Positions 31,743 to 42,857 of a DNA stretch of 64,000 bases are shown here, one piece after another. The DNA lies in the NCBI GenBank assembly GCA_030789695.1, contig CM061141.1, positions 201,365,600 to 201,429,599 on the forward strand, written 5' to 3'. The DNA comes from Scilla litardierei (taxonomy: Eukaryota; Streptophyta; Magnoliopsida; Asparagales; Asparagaceae). The notes under the pieces were generated by a model. That model ran no database searches and had not been told where the DNA came from. It saw only the letters and a list, made by a program, of their open reading frames with translations. Position numbers and translations under genes: made by a program. Numbering within the stretch: position 1 is the stretch's first letter; each line of letters begins with the position of its first letter.

Positions 31743-33641
31743 ATATGGGTTCGCCCCGGTCAAACCACCGCCCCGTCGAAACTATGAACGAGTCGTTGTC
31801 TTTTTCACGAATGGGTCTCCTACTATTACGGATATAGTAGGAACGCTTCGTGACGGAGAGAACGCAGCGGTTGTTCTTTTCACGTTAGGGTCTCCTATCA
31901 TTACGGATATGGTAGGAACTCTCCGTGACGGGAAGAACCGACCGTTCACGTAGTATGTTATTTTTCATTTTTGGCACACGGCCATTAGGAAATAACTAAT
32001 TTCTCGACGAACGGGTGCTTCATCGACGAACGGGTGCTTCATCGAGAAAGATGATGGTAGTTATTTCCATCGGGTAAGAGGAAATTGGTGCATGTGCACC
32101 ATGGCCAAATGGGCTATGAAGGCTATGCACCCCCCCTCCACTTGCGGAGGGGGTTGGCTACGGCCAATAACCACCGGCGACCACCCCATCAAGGGGGAGG
32201 AGTATGTGCGGCAACCCCATTCAAAGGGGGTGGCCGGCCATGGCCAAAGGGGCCATGGCCGGCCAATGCCAAATGGCCTTGGCCATGACCGGCCATGGCC
32301 AGGCCGGCAGTGGCCGGCCTTGGCCAGGCCGGCAATGGCCGGCCTTGGCCAAGGCCTGTCGGCCAGGCCGGCCCTGGCAGTGGCCAAGGCCGGCTGGCCT
32401 GCCCTGACAGAGGCCAGGGCCAATGCCCTGGCCTCGGCCAGGGCTTGGCCGGCCTTGGCCCCCCTCGGCCAGGGCAGAGGCCCTGGCCGAGGGGGCCAAG
32501 GCCCCTGGCCGGCCAGGGCAGAGGCCCTGGCCGGCCCTTGGCCAAGCCCCGGCCAGGGCAGAGGCCCTGGCCGGGAAGAAGTTGCGACCAAAAATTGGTC
32601 GACCAATTTGGTGTTTTTGGTCGACCAATTTGGTGTTTTTGGTCGACCAATCCGACAGAAGGTCTGGGTCGATTGCAAACTTGCCAAATTACCCATACGG
32701 GGTAACAAAAGGCCTTGGTCAAACTCGAATGTGTCGATTAGTCCATACGAGGCTAACCACAGTGCCGACTAGTTCATACGGGACTAACGTTTTAATGAAG
32801 TTTTTCTTTGGGCTCTACTCCTTGAAGACTAGCCATAGTGCTCTACTTCATGCGAGATTAGCCAAGTCATTGTGCTCTACTCTACGGAGATTAGCCAATG
32901 TACTTATGAAATTGTGCTCTACTCCTTGAAGATTAGCCTTAGTGCTCTACTTCATGCGAGATTAGCCATGTCATTGTGCTCTACTCTACGGAGATTAGCC
33001 AATGTACTTATGACATTGTGCTCTACTCTACGGAGATTAGCCAATGTATTTTAAATTTTTGAAAAATACGTTTTTCAAAAACGCTTCTCCGCTGCAAAGT
33101 ACTATAAGAGTACTAACATTTGATAAAGTGAGGGAGAAATATTGAAAGTTACTCTAGATGGTGATTGGAAACATAGTGACCTTTCCGACTTTAGAGTAAC
33201 ATCTTCAATATTTTTCGAAAGTAACTTATCAAATTATGAATATCATTCCAAGTGGGAGTTGATTTTAGAACTATCCATATGGGATATTCTATTATCATTT
33301 CAAGTGGGAATTATATCTGAAAAATACGTTTTCAAACTCGTTTTCCGCTGCTAGTACTATAAGAGTACTATTGTTTGATAAGTGATGGGGGAATATTGAA
33401 GGTTGTTCTAGATGGTGATTGGAATCATAGAGACCTTTTCGATTCTAGAACAACATCTTCAATATTTTTCGAAAGTAACTTATCAAATATAATATAATTC
33501 CAAGTGGGATTTGAATTTTTAGAACTATCCAAATGGGATACTCTATTATCATTTCAAGTGGGAGTTATATTTTAAGAATTTTTATGCAATGTTTTGATCG
33601 AACCTTCGGTTTTGTGTCTTTTGCAGCATTTTAAAAGTAAA
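31743..33641 (+). promoter_or_regulatory. Long structured leader of the copia element
   Basis: About 1.9 kb without gag. In order: a ~70-bp tandem duplication (31807-31940, 'GGTCTCCTA..ATTACGGATAT'); a GGCC-rich tract (32228-32575); three 22-bp repeats with GGTCGACCAA (32598-32652); a run of ~40-bp repeats with GTGCTCTACT and GAGATTAGCCA (32810-33050); and a ~255-bp tandem duplication (33087-33345 and 33346-33590), each copy holding a stem-loop and two AAGTGGGA purine blocks. Overlapping open frames across 32061-32929 come from the GGCC composition and are not called. Confidence 0.7.
32228..32575. repeat. GGCC-rich low-complexity tract
   Basis: About 350 bases made almost only of GGCC, CCGGCC, TTGGCC and CATGGCC steps, within sequence that is otherwise AT-rich. 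Open in all frames on both strands because stop codons are rare in such sequence. Confidence 0.9.
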
Positions 33642-34509
33642 ATGTCTTCCGCTTCAAAGAATATCGTCGCTGAGTTAAACAAAGGTGAAAAACTCAACGG
33701 CGATAATTACAACCTTTGGTCCATTAAGATACAATACGTTTTAGAGGAGCAAGAAGTGCTCGAAACTCTAAAGAACATAATGATTGAACCCGAGTTGGGC
33801 ACTACGGCCCAACACAGACGAGACAAGGAAGCTTTTTGATGCTTGGTCTCGGAAGAATAAGATAGCGCGCATTACGTTATTAAGCAGTATGGCTGATGAC
33901 ATAATGCGCATCTTCCGAGAATATGACCTAGCCATGGACATATGGTCCAAGCTAGAGGAGAAGTTTGGTGGCACATCAGTGTCCAAACTTCGCGCCTTAA
34001 CTATAAGGTTCGATACATATAAGAAACGTCCAGATCATTCCATGGGGAAACATCTGCGACATATGGCGAACCTTATCTCGGAGTTAAAGGACGCAGGTCA
34101 TGTGCTCACTGATGAGCAACAAATCCAAGCAGTCATACGTTCCCTACCAAATGGGTGGGATCAAATGAAGATGCATCTCACTCACAATGAGAGCATCAAG
34201 ACCTTCAACGACGTTTCCAAGCACCTCGAATTAGAGGAAGAGCGGCTTGCGGCTGCCAAGCCAAGTGCAGAAGTGCACATGGTTGCTAGTTCCTCACACG
34301 GGGGAAAGAAACGTAAAGATCGTTCGAAGTCTTCTAATGAACGTAATAAGCAACCTGAGTCTACCAAGGAACCCAAACATAAGGGTGGGCACAAGAAATG
34401 GCACAAGAAGAAAGACTTGAAAAGGATCAAGTGCTTCAAGTGCAACAAACTCGGTCACTATGCTCGTTCGTGTACGAGTGGAAGTGATGAGGTGCCACCG
34501 ACCACATAG
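33642..34509 (+). pseudogene. Gag of the copia element
   Basis: Start at ATG 33642 (MSSASKNIVAELNKG), preferred to the upstream ATG at 33594. It reads 'KLNGDNYNLWSIKIQYVL', a copia gag N-terminus, then a frame change near 33835. It continues 'FDAWSRKNKIARITLLSSM', 'LKDAGHVLTDEQQIQAVIRS', a Lys-rich stretch and one zinc knuckle CFKCNKLGHYARSC (CCHC). A single-base change separates it from an open gag. It forms the particle and binds RNA. Confidence 0.9.
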
Positions 34510-34855
34510 CAAAGGACAGACGGTCCTTCGTGGAGTATCACCGGATACCCCAAGGAATGAAGTGGATCAATGTAGGAAACAACTCACGTGTTGTAGAGAA
34601 AGGCGTTGGGAATTGCAAGCTAGACTTGGACAACGGCCACACTCTCCTACTTTATGATGTTCTCTTCATTCCATATATTCAAAGGAATATTAATAATGTG
34701 GTCAATTTAATGGGTCTTGGTTATAGTTGGTTCCTTCATGATTGTAATATGGACCTATTTTGTAATAATTCCTTTATTGGTACTGGGTTTGTATTTCAAA
34801 GGATTTATTGTAATAAGTACAATGTATTTCCTCATGTAATGAAAATTTCCTTGTG
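34510..34855 (+). pseudogene. Protease remnant of the copia element
   Basis: The frame resumes at about 34490 with GATDHIAKDRRSF. Copia proteases start WxxDSGATDH; here the residues before GATDH are stop codons, so the catalytic Asp is not seen. The rest ('INVGNNSRVVEKGVGNC', 'LLLYDVLFIPYI') matches the middle of copia protease. It ends at a TGA (34854-34856). Confidence 0.75.
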
Positions 34856-35690
34856 ACAAATTCTTTGACTGTTGAGTCTAATATAATTTGTTGGCACGCA
34901 AGGCTTGGTCATATTGGACCAATGCGTATGGATAGACTTGCCAAACGTGGCCTTCTATCCAATATTTCAAAGGTTGAAATGTCGACCTGCGAACATTGCC
35001 TTGTGAGGAAATCTTGTCGCAAGCCGTTTGGAACCGGCACAAAGGCCGAGGTTCCATTACAGCTTATCCATTCGGACATATGTGGTCCGATGAATGTCAA
35101 GACAAGACGCGGGAAGTCCTATTTCATCACTTTTATTGATGATTTCACCCGATTCGGTCATATCTATTTGATATCCCACAAAAGTGAAAGCACTAAACCT
35201 GCTTTAAAAACTATATGAGTTTAGTGGAGAATCAATTAGATCGCAAGATTGAGGTCATGCAAACCGATAGGGGCGGTGAATATCAATCAACAAGTTTAAA
35301 GGAACTTTGTGATGAAAAAGGCATAGTACATCAGGTAACTATGCCTTATACTCCTCAACAAATTGGTGTTGCAGAAAGGAGGTATAGGACTTTAATGAAA
35401 AATGGTACGTTCAATGATGGAGCAAGCTAACTTGCCAATCACCTTTTGGGGTGATGCATTATTGACGGCCGCTTTCATTTTGAACCGCGTACCCTCGAAA
35501 TCAGTTAGCTCCACTCCTTATGAGTTGTGGAACCAAAGGTCTCCTGACTTAAACATTTTGAAACTTTGGGGTTGTGCATTCTACGCACATATTTCCTCCC
35601 ATAAGTATGGCAAAATTGGGCCAAGGGGAAGGAAACGTATCTTTATACGATACGCAGAAAACTCCAAAGGTTATGTTTTATATTAGTCAG
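34856..35690 (+). pseudogene. Integrase of the copia element
   Basis: GAG-pre-integrase 'WHARLGHIGPMRMDRLAKRG' with CEHCLVRKSC (His/His/Cys/Cys zinc site), first Asp in IHSDICGPM, 'FITFIDDFTRFGHIY'. A stop after ALKTI (35216), then the second Asp in 'MQTDRGGEYQS' and the Glu in 'PQQIGVAERRYRTLM'. A frame change near 35405, then 'MEQANLPITFWGDALLTAAF', 'YELWNQRSPDLNILKLWGC'. All three catalytic acids are present but spread over three frames. TAG ends it near 35686. Confidence 0.88.
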
Positions 35691-36735
35691 GAAGACAATG
35701 GTGGGCTAATTGAGTTTGAGTCGAGGGATGTCAATTTCTTGGAAAAACGAGTTTCCAAGACAGGGCGAGATAAGTCAGGACTTATCTCTATTTGAGATTT
35801 ATGATCAAGAAGGATTACCTCATTCGAGTGGGAGAATTCTTGGTGAAAACGAAAATACGTTTCAACCTTCACCAATGGATTATACGAATGACGATTATCC
35901 TATTCCATACGGGAATAATGATCCAAGTGGGAGCAATTCTAACGACATTCCAAGTGGGAGTGATATTAGAATTGATCTAAATTCGAGTCAACAAGGACTT
36001 GAAGAATCTCAAATACAACGTAGTAGTCGTACAAGGTTGGCTCCTCTAAGATTTGAGGATGAATTTCCGCAAACCTTTATGACTTTACTACAAGATGATG
36101 ACAAGCCTGCTACTTTCAAACAGGCCGCATCATGCCCTGCGAAAGACAAATGGATGGAAGCGATGAAGGAGGAATTGAAATCCATGAAAGTTAACCAAGT
36201 CTGGGACTTAGTTAACTTACCCAGAGGACATAGAGCAATTGGGAACAAATGGGTTCTCAAAATCAAGCATAAGGCTGATGGCTCTATTGACAGATATAAA
36301 GCTCGCCTTGTCGCGAAAGGTTTTACGCAACAGGAAGGGATAGACTACGAAGAGACCTTCTCACCTGTTGTGCATTTTACCTTGATTCGCATGATTCTGG
36401 CAATGGTAGCTTGCTTATACCTCGAATTACATCAGATGGATGTAAAGACTGCCTTTCTCAATGGAGAATTGGACATCTTAGAGGATATGGATGTAAAGAC
36501 TGCCTTTCTCAAAAGGAAAAGGAAATTATGGAAAAAGTTCCATATTCCAGTGCAGTTGATAGTCTTATGTACGCTATGGTGTGTACGAGACCGGACATCT
36601 GTTTTGCAGTTGGAAATGGTAAGCTGTTACCAATCCAACCCAGGGCAAGAACACTGGAAAGCGGTTAAGAGGATAATGCAGTATCTTAAAGGAACTGCAG
36701 ATTTGCAAAAGACTATGATAAAACCAAGAAGGTAG
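35691..36735 (+). pseudogene. Reverse transcriptase/RNase H remnant of the copia element
   Basis: A Ser/Asn/Asp-rich spacer with repeated IPSGSD-like blocks leads to 'MKEELKSMKVNQVWDLVNLP', 'GNKWVLKIKHKADGSIDRYK', 'EGIDYEETFSPVV' and 'MDVKTAFLNGELD', which carries the first RT catalytic Asp. There a 51-bp segment (MDVKTAFL) is repeated (36436 and 36487). The rest of RT, including the YVDD box, is absent; the sequence jumps to '(V)PYSSAVDSLMYAMVCTRPD', 'HWKAVKRIMQYLKGTADLQ' in shifted frames. 'STHEMIEDQLTKSDP' near 36752-36797 is the RNase H end. Confidence 0.88.
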
Positions 36736-36797
36736 ACATAAGGTACATATCTACGCATGAGATGATAGAGGATCAGCTTACGAAAAGCGATCCCCAG

Positions 36798-37848
36798 AAA
36801 TGTGTTTTATAAACACTTATTATCCCAAGGATTGCGTATGAGCTGAGTTGTACCAATATATATTCCCATGTCTAAGAAAGATCAAATTTAATAAAAGAAT
36901 AAGTTCTTTTTCAAACATTGCATATGAATTTCTTAAGAAATGTTTGTGTACATTTTTGAAATCTCAGCTGAATTCTAGTATGTCGGACAGATTGAGGTTG
37001 GCTCTCTCACATGAGCAACCGCCTTATTCTATCAGACGGATGGAATAGAGATGAGACCTGTTTAAAGTCAAAATCATCAGACGGATGATTTAAGAGTCAT
37101 GACTTAAACAAAATGGTCGCACGAAAGATCTGCATCATATGGATGCTTACAAAAGATCTAAGAGGATTTTTTGAAATCCTATCTGTCTAAATGCGGGATG
37201 TGAGTCCAGAGAATTATTTGAGTAGAATAAGGGAGTCAAAGTCAGACATTGTGGTGTCTGATCATCATCCTTACAAACATCATTGAGACATGCACTCCCT
37301 GGGAAAGGAGCGATGTTGTAATACGTGTTCATACCACGTATGCATTACGACCACTGAGTTAGTAGCAATAGTGTTTGCTATTATGTGAGACTCAAAGGCC
37401 ATATGGGCCTTAACTCTTACCCTCAAGGACTCCAATTGGTTCCTTTAGATTTGACGAGATGATCGCTATCTTAGCGTGTTACTTATGGGCTATGATAATT
37501 CGGCTCGGCGGGGCACGTTAGAAAAGCGAGTCTAATCAAGATCAGAAGGTTCGCAAGAAGAGGAAGATTGATTTCATATTCACATTTGGACTTTAATGAT
37601 TCAAAGCTGGCCAGCCAATTGTAATCCAGATGGGATTCAATTGTTGAATATAAAGTATAAGAAATGTGAAGAAATAATCTAGGGTAAAGCATGCGTTGAA
37701 CTACTCAACTTTGCACCTTCGAGGTCGTTGTGTATCTCTAACAAGTGCACAACAACAGACTCTACGCGCATGACGGTCGCACGGTCTATTTCTCGGTATG
37801 ATAGATGAAAGAACTAAGGGAAAGACGTTCTCTTACAATCCCCTCAAG
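36798..37848 (+). other. 3' untranslated region of the copia element
   Basis: No coding sequence recognised; AT-rich with scattered short frames. The AGACGGATG motif occurs at 37032 and 37079. Confidence 0.6.
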
Positions 37849-37851
37849 TGT

Positions 37852-37861
37852 GAGTGGGAGA
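37852..37861 (+). promoter_or_regulatory. Polypurine tract of the copia element
   Basis: GAGTGGGAGA directly before the 3' LTR. Confidence 0.85.
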
Positions 37862-38467
37862 TGTTGGATATGGAAGACGTTTGTGCACCCTTGTGGGGGA
37901 TGTACGAGGGAATACGGACCTCGAACGTAGCGTACACGAAGTCGTGTGCAAAGGGAATCTGTTCCCTTGCGGAGAGGATCTCTGGATGAGTGGGAAAGTC
38001 GCATTATATATGCATAAGTGCATGCGACATATGGCTACTAAAGGGGGAATATCTTAAGCTTATGTTGTACCATGCATATGGTACAACTTAAGCTTATAAT
38101 GTGCCATGTATCATGGTACACCTTAATTAAGTTGTTCCAAAGGAACAACTTACCCTAAAATAACTACCTTGGGGGCTATAAATAAGACCCAAGGGTAAGC
38201 CATTTCTAACACCTTTTGCATGAAATTCATGCATGCAACTTCATCCTAGCGAAGCTCTGTAGAAATCCTTTCTCTTCCTCTATCCAAGTTCTTAATCTAA
38301 AGTAGAGATTTAGATTGTGGATTTAGTAGCCTTACTCCGTTCGTGAGTAGACTCGATCCGTCGTGGCGAATCCGAAGGCGAAGTTCGTAGACTACCGTGC
38401 CGCGTACGCAAGCGTAAGTCTCAACTTCATTTATCGATCCTAACTCTGTTTTGGACAGGATCCTACA
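37862..38467 (+). repeat. 3' LTR of the copia element
   Basis: Collinear with the 5' LTR, TATA box at 38177-38184, ends at TACA before GTAAT. Confidence 0.95.
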
Positions 38468-38589
38468 GTAATCCCAAGTATTTTAGCCTGTGGTGAAAAA
38501 GAGGTAAATTACTCTCCGCACAAAACAAGGAAACTGAATGGTTTTGCGCCTTGAGCAAAATTGACGCTAATAGGAAAATTACTCTCCAT

Positions 38590-40308
38590 GAAAATAGTAC
38601 GTCCCACGCATGATAACGCATTATAAATATGGTTAGAGATGTGTATTATTACTCTGCAAATTTCACCATTTCCCAACTATCAAATTTTACCCGGTGTGTG
38701 CGTGGAGTAATTTAATCCACGGTAAACGTTTTTACCCGACGCACACAACGGGGTAGCAGATTAATATTACTACAAACTAATGCCTTTTAACCCAGGTGCA
38801 CAATGGGTTGTGCGCTCTGAGCAATAATACTCCCCTCTAACCTTTTTTATTACTGTGCACACCGCACTATTATTTAGCACGGTGTGCGCTCTGAGTAAAT
38901 TTTACTCCTAGCACCATTTTTACACGATGCACATAACCTTTCAAATCAGGAGAAATTTTACATGTCGTTGTGCGCATGGAGTAATTTAATCCACTGCAAC
39001 CATTTTTCCCGACGCGCACAACGGGGTATAATTTTACCCGTTGTGCGTGCAGATTAATATTACTTCAAACTAATGTCTTTTAACCCCCGCGCACAACTAG
39101 TTGTGCGCTGTGAGTAATAATACACCCCTCTAACCTTTTTTTAATACGCGTTATAATGTAGCACGTTGTGTGCGACGAGTAAATTTTACTCTTAGCAAAG
39201 TTTTTACACGACGAGCACAACGTTTCAAAGATGGAGAAATTTTACATGTCTTTGTGTGCGTGAAGTAATTTAATCCACTGTAACCGTTTTTACCCGATGC
39301 GCACAACGGGGTATAATTTTATCCGTTATGCGTGCGAATAAATATTACTTCAAACTAATGTCTTTTAACCCACGCGCACAACGGGTTGTGGCTGTGAGTA
39401 ATAATACTCCCCTCTAACCTTTTTTATTATCGTGCACAACACGTTATAATGTAGCACGTTGTGCAACGATGACTAAATTTTCCTCGTAGCAAAGTTTTTA
39501 TTCGACATGCACAACGTTCCAAATTTGGAGCAATTTTACAGGCCGTTGTGCACGTGGAGTAATTTAATCCACATTAATCGTTTTTACCCGACGCGCACTA
39601 CGGGATATAATTTTACCCGTTGTGCGCGCGGATTAATATTACTACAAACTAATGTCTTTTAACTCACGCACACAATGTGTTGTGCGCACTGAGTAATAAT
39701 ACACCCCTCTAACCTTTTTTTAATATCGCGCACACCGCATTATAATGTAGCATATTGTGCGCGAGGAGTAAACTTTACTCATTGCAAAGTTTTTATTCGA
39801 CGCCTACAACATTTCAAATCAGGAGCAATTTTACATGCCGTTGTGTGCAAGGAGTAATTTAATCCACTGTAACCATTATTACCCGACGCGTACAACGGGG
39901 TATAATTTTACCCGTTGTGCACGTGGATTAATATTACTTCAAACTAATGTCTTTTAATCCACATGCACAATGGGTTGTGCGCTGTGAGTAATAATACTCA
40001 CATCTAACCTTTTTTAATACCACACACAACACGTTATAATGTAGCACGTTGTGCGCGACGAGTAAATTTTACTCGTAGCAAAATTTTACACGACACACAC
40101 AACGTTCCAAAGCTGGTGCAATTTTACATGTTGTTGTGCGCGTGGAGTAATTTAATCCCATGCAACCGTTTTAACCCGGCGTGTACAACGGGTTATAATT
40201 TTACCCGTTGTGAGCGCGAATTAATATTAATTCAAACTAATGACTTTTAAACCACGCGCAAAACTGGTTGTGCGCTCTGAGTAATAAAACTCCCCTCTAA
40301 CCTTTTTT
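38590..40308. repeat. Hairpin satellite, block 1 (unit ~293 bp, about 6 units)
   Basis: The landmark AATGTCTTTTAA (with variants) is at about 38779, 39072, 39357, 39651, 39946 and 40239. Each unit holds three or four imperfect palindromes such as CGCACAACGGGG-TATAATTTT-ACCCGTTGTGCG. A non-repeated leader (38600-38720, 'GATAACGCATTATAAATATGG') opens the block and is found again at 41228. The palindrome is the one around the MULE copies, so the array likely grew from an element's terminal region. Confidence 0.9.
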
Positions 40309-41220
40309 ATTAGCGATGTGAATGTATCATTGTTATTGTATCAGATAGTTCAATGTACAATTGTGTAGCATAGTGTATCAGATATGTTATTGTATGACAA
40401 AATTGCTCAATAATCTTCAGCATTCAAACTTTAATTCGTTAAGAAATCTAAACATCTAAAAGCAAGAAGAAAATCCACCTAGAGAAGGAACCACCGAGGA
40501 ACATATCCTACTTTTTTCAGTGCAAGCAAAATGAGGCTTCCATTTATATTTCACATATTTACAAACATGTCAGCAAGCCTAATACAAATTACAAAATCGA
40601 ACAAAACAAGACATGATTGGACAAAATGAGTCATTTCTCTCGCCCAAAAACAGACAAGGAAGGTTTTCACTTGCCAGCTTTCTCTTCAGGGGAGCAATCG
40701 TCAACCGCTTGTTCCTACACCAGGAAGCAAGCCGCGGTTATTTGAGAGCTAAAATTTGCTTGTACAAACATGATGCCATTTCTGGGCAGCTTCAAGAGGG
40801 AACCTAGTGGATGTTCCCTGATAATGGTTAAATTCCTAAGAAGAAGCGAGATATGGATACCTGATGTTCCCTAATAATGGGACACATAATGTGGATTTTG
40901 CAGTTGGCATAAGAAGAGTAGATTGAGTTGTGAGTCGAGGAGGAATCGTGGGCAGCCATTTATAGCCGAATTGGACATAAGAGTGCATGTGAGTCTACAG
41001 ATGTGAGCATGTGTGTGTACAGTGAGTTCTCGTGATTCTACAGAATAGAGCCAGTATCAGAATTTACTCAGGGTGCACAACAGACAAGATTGTGAAATTG
41101 CTCACCGCGCAAACCCATTCATTCGATTTTGTGCTTTGTGCGCGTTAAGAAATATGAGATTACCTTCAAAAATTACTCACCGTGCAAACCTAGCGACTGA
41201 CCTGCAATATCTCTGCGTAA
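40309..41220. other. Spacer between satellite blocks, related to 27490-29050
   Basis: 40310-40620 matches 27490-28080 in part ('AATGTATCATTGTTATT', 'ACCACCGA(G/A)GAACA', 'ATGAGGCTTCCA') and 40790-41050 matches 28750-29040. The HSP70 fragment is absent here; instead there is a short unrelated stretch at 40640-40790. The frame 40613-40807 is not supported as a gene. Confidence 0.65.
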
Positions 41221-41221
41221 A

Positions 41222-42560
41222 ATAGTACCACATGTGCATGATAACGCGTTATAAATATGGTTAGAGATGTGTATTATTACTCAGCAAATTTCACCATTAC
41301 ACAACTATCAAATTTTACCCGTTGTGCGTGTAGAGTAATTTAATCCACTGTAACTGTTTTTACCTGACGCATACAACAGGGTATAAATTAACCCGTTATG
41401 CACGCGGATTAATATTACTTCAAGCTAATGTCTTTTAACCCATGCGCACAACGGGTTGTATGCTGTGAGTAATAATACTCCCCTCTAACCTTTTTAATAC
41501 CGCGCACAACACATTATAATGTAGCACATTGTGCGCGACGAGTAAATTTTACTCGTAGCAAAATTTTTATTCGACGCGCACAACCTTTCAAATTAGGAGC
41601 AATTTTATATGTCGTTGTGCACATGGAGTAATTTAATCCACTGTAGCCGTTTTTACCCGACGCACACAACGGGGTATAATTTTACTCGTTGTGTGTGCGG
41701 ATTAATATTACTTCAAACTAATGTCTTTTAACCCCCGCGCACAACGGGTTATGTGCTGTGAGTAATAATACTCCCATCTAACCTTTTTAATACCGCACAA
41801 AATGCATTCTAATGTAGCACATTGTGCACGACGAGTAAATTGTACTCTTAGCAAAGTTTTTACATGACGCGTATAACGTTCCAAAGCAGGAGAAATTTTA
41901 CTTGCCGTTGTGCACGTGGAGTAATTTAATCAACTGTAACCGTGTTTACCCGACACTCACAACGAGATATATTGTTACCTGTTGTACGCACGGATTCATA
42001 TTACTTCAAACTAATGTCTTTTAACTCACGCACACAACGGGTTGTGTGCTGTGAGTAATAATACTTCCATCTAAACTTTTTTATTACCACACACAACGTG
42101 TTATAATGTAGCACGTTGTGCACGACGAGTAAATTTTACTCGTAGAAAAGTTTTTATTCAACGTGCACAATCTTCCAAAGCTGTAGAAATTTTACTTGCC
42201 ATTGTGCACGTGGAGTAATTTAATCCATTGTAACCGTTTTTATCTGACGTGCATAACGGGTTATAATTTTACCCGTTGTACGTGCAGATTAATATTACTT
42301 TAGACTAATGTCTTTTAAGCCACGCGCACAATGGCTTGTGCACTCTGAGTAATAAGACTCACCTCTAACCTTCTTTATTACCGCGTACAACGCGCTATAA
42401 TGTAGAACGTTGTGTGCAACGAGTAAATTTTACTCCTAGTAAAGTTTTTATCCGACACGCACAACGTTCCAAAGCTGGAGAAATTTTACATGTCATTTTG
42501 CACATGGAGTAATTTTACATGACTGTAACCGTTTTTCCTCGATGCTTACATTGGGGTATA
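41222..42560. repeat. Hairpin satellite, block 2 (unit ~293 bp, about 4.5 units)
   Basis: Landmarks at about 41427, 41720, 42012 and 42306, in the same orientation as block 1 and preceded by the same leader. Arms vary from unit to unit. Confidence 0.9.
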
Positions 42561-42857
42561 ATTTTAACAACAGACTGTGGATCAAATCGGACGGTTGACC
42601 TATTGCTCAATGCGCACAACAGTGAGTAATTATGTACAAAGTTGCTTTGAAAAGGCTTAAAGGGCGCGATGGTTGTTGCACCAAAAGTTCCGTTTTGCTT
42701 AAAGGGCGCAATGGTAATTGCACCAAAATTTCATCTTTTAACAACAGTCGGTGGATCGACTCGGAAGGTAGGGCGGGGTTGCACGCAGGAATCATGCCTG
42801 ATGTTGAGCGCAGGTGCATTTTGCCGTATATATATATATGTATATGTATATATATAT
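42561..42857. other. Short duplicated segment and (TA)n
   Basis: GGCTTAAAGGGCGC..ATGGT..TTGCACCAAAA occurs twice (about 42655 and 42698), and a GTGGATC-GAC block flanks it on both sides (42578, 42748). Ends in a TA-rich run, 42825-42857. No gene. Confidence 0.5.

Larger units (their letters stand above)
31124..38467 (+). mobile_element. Ty1/copia LTR retrotransposon, internally deleted
   Basis: 7,344 bp with LTRs 31124-31728 and 37862-38467 (605 and 606 bp; about eight differences noticed), 5' TG and 3' CA ends, and the duplication GTAAT at 31119-31123 and 38468-38472. Internal order: primer-binding site, long structured leader, gag, protease remnant, integrase, truncated reverse transcriptase/RNase H, polypurine tract. 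The integrase-before-RT order defines copia. Frames are broken in gag and integrase, and half of RT is missing, so it would need another element's proteins to move. High LTR similarity suggests a fairly recent insertion. Confidence 0.95.

Noticed and set aside
32061..32929. Overlapping frames up to 226 residues on both strands, Pro/Gly/Ala/Trp-rich
   Set aside because: Direct product of the GGCC-rich tract, which lacks stop codons in every frame.
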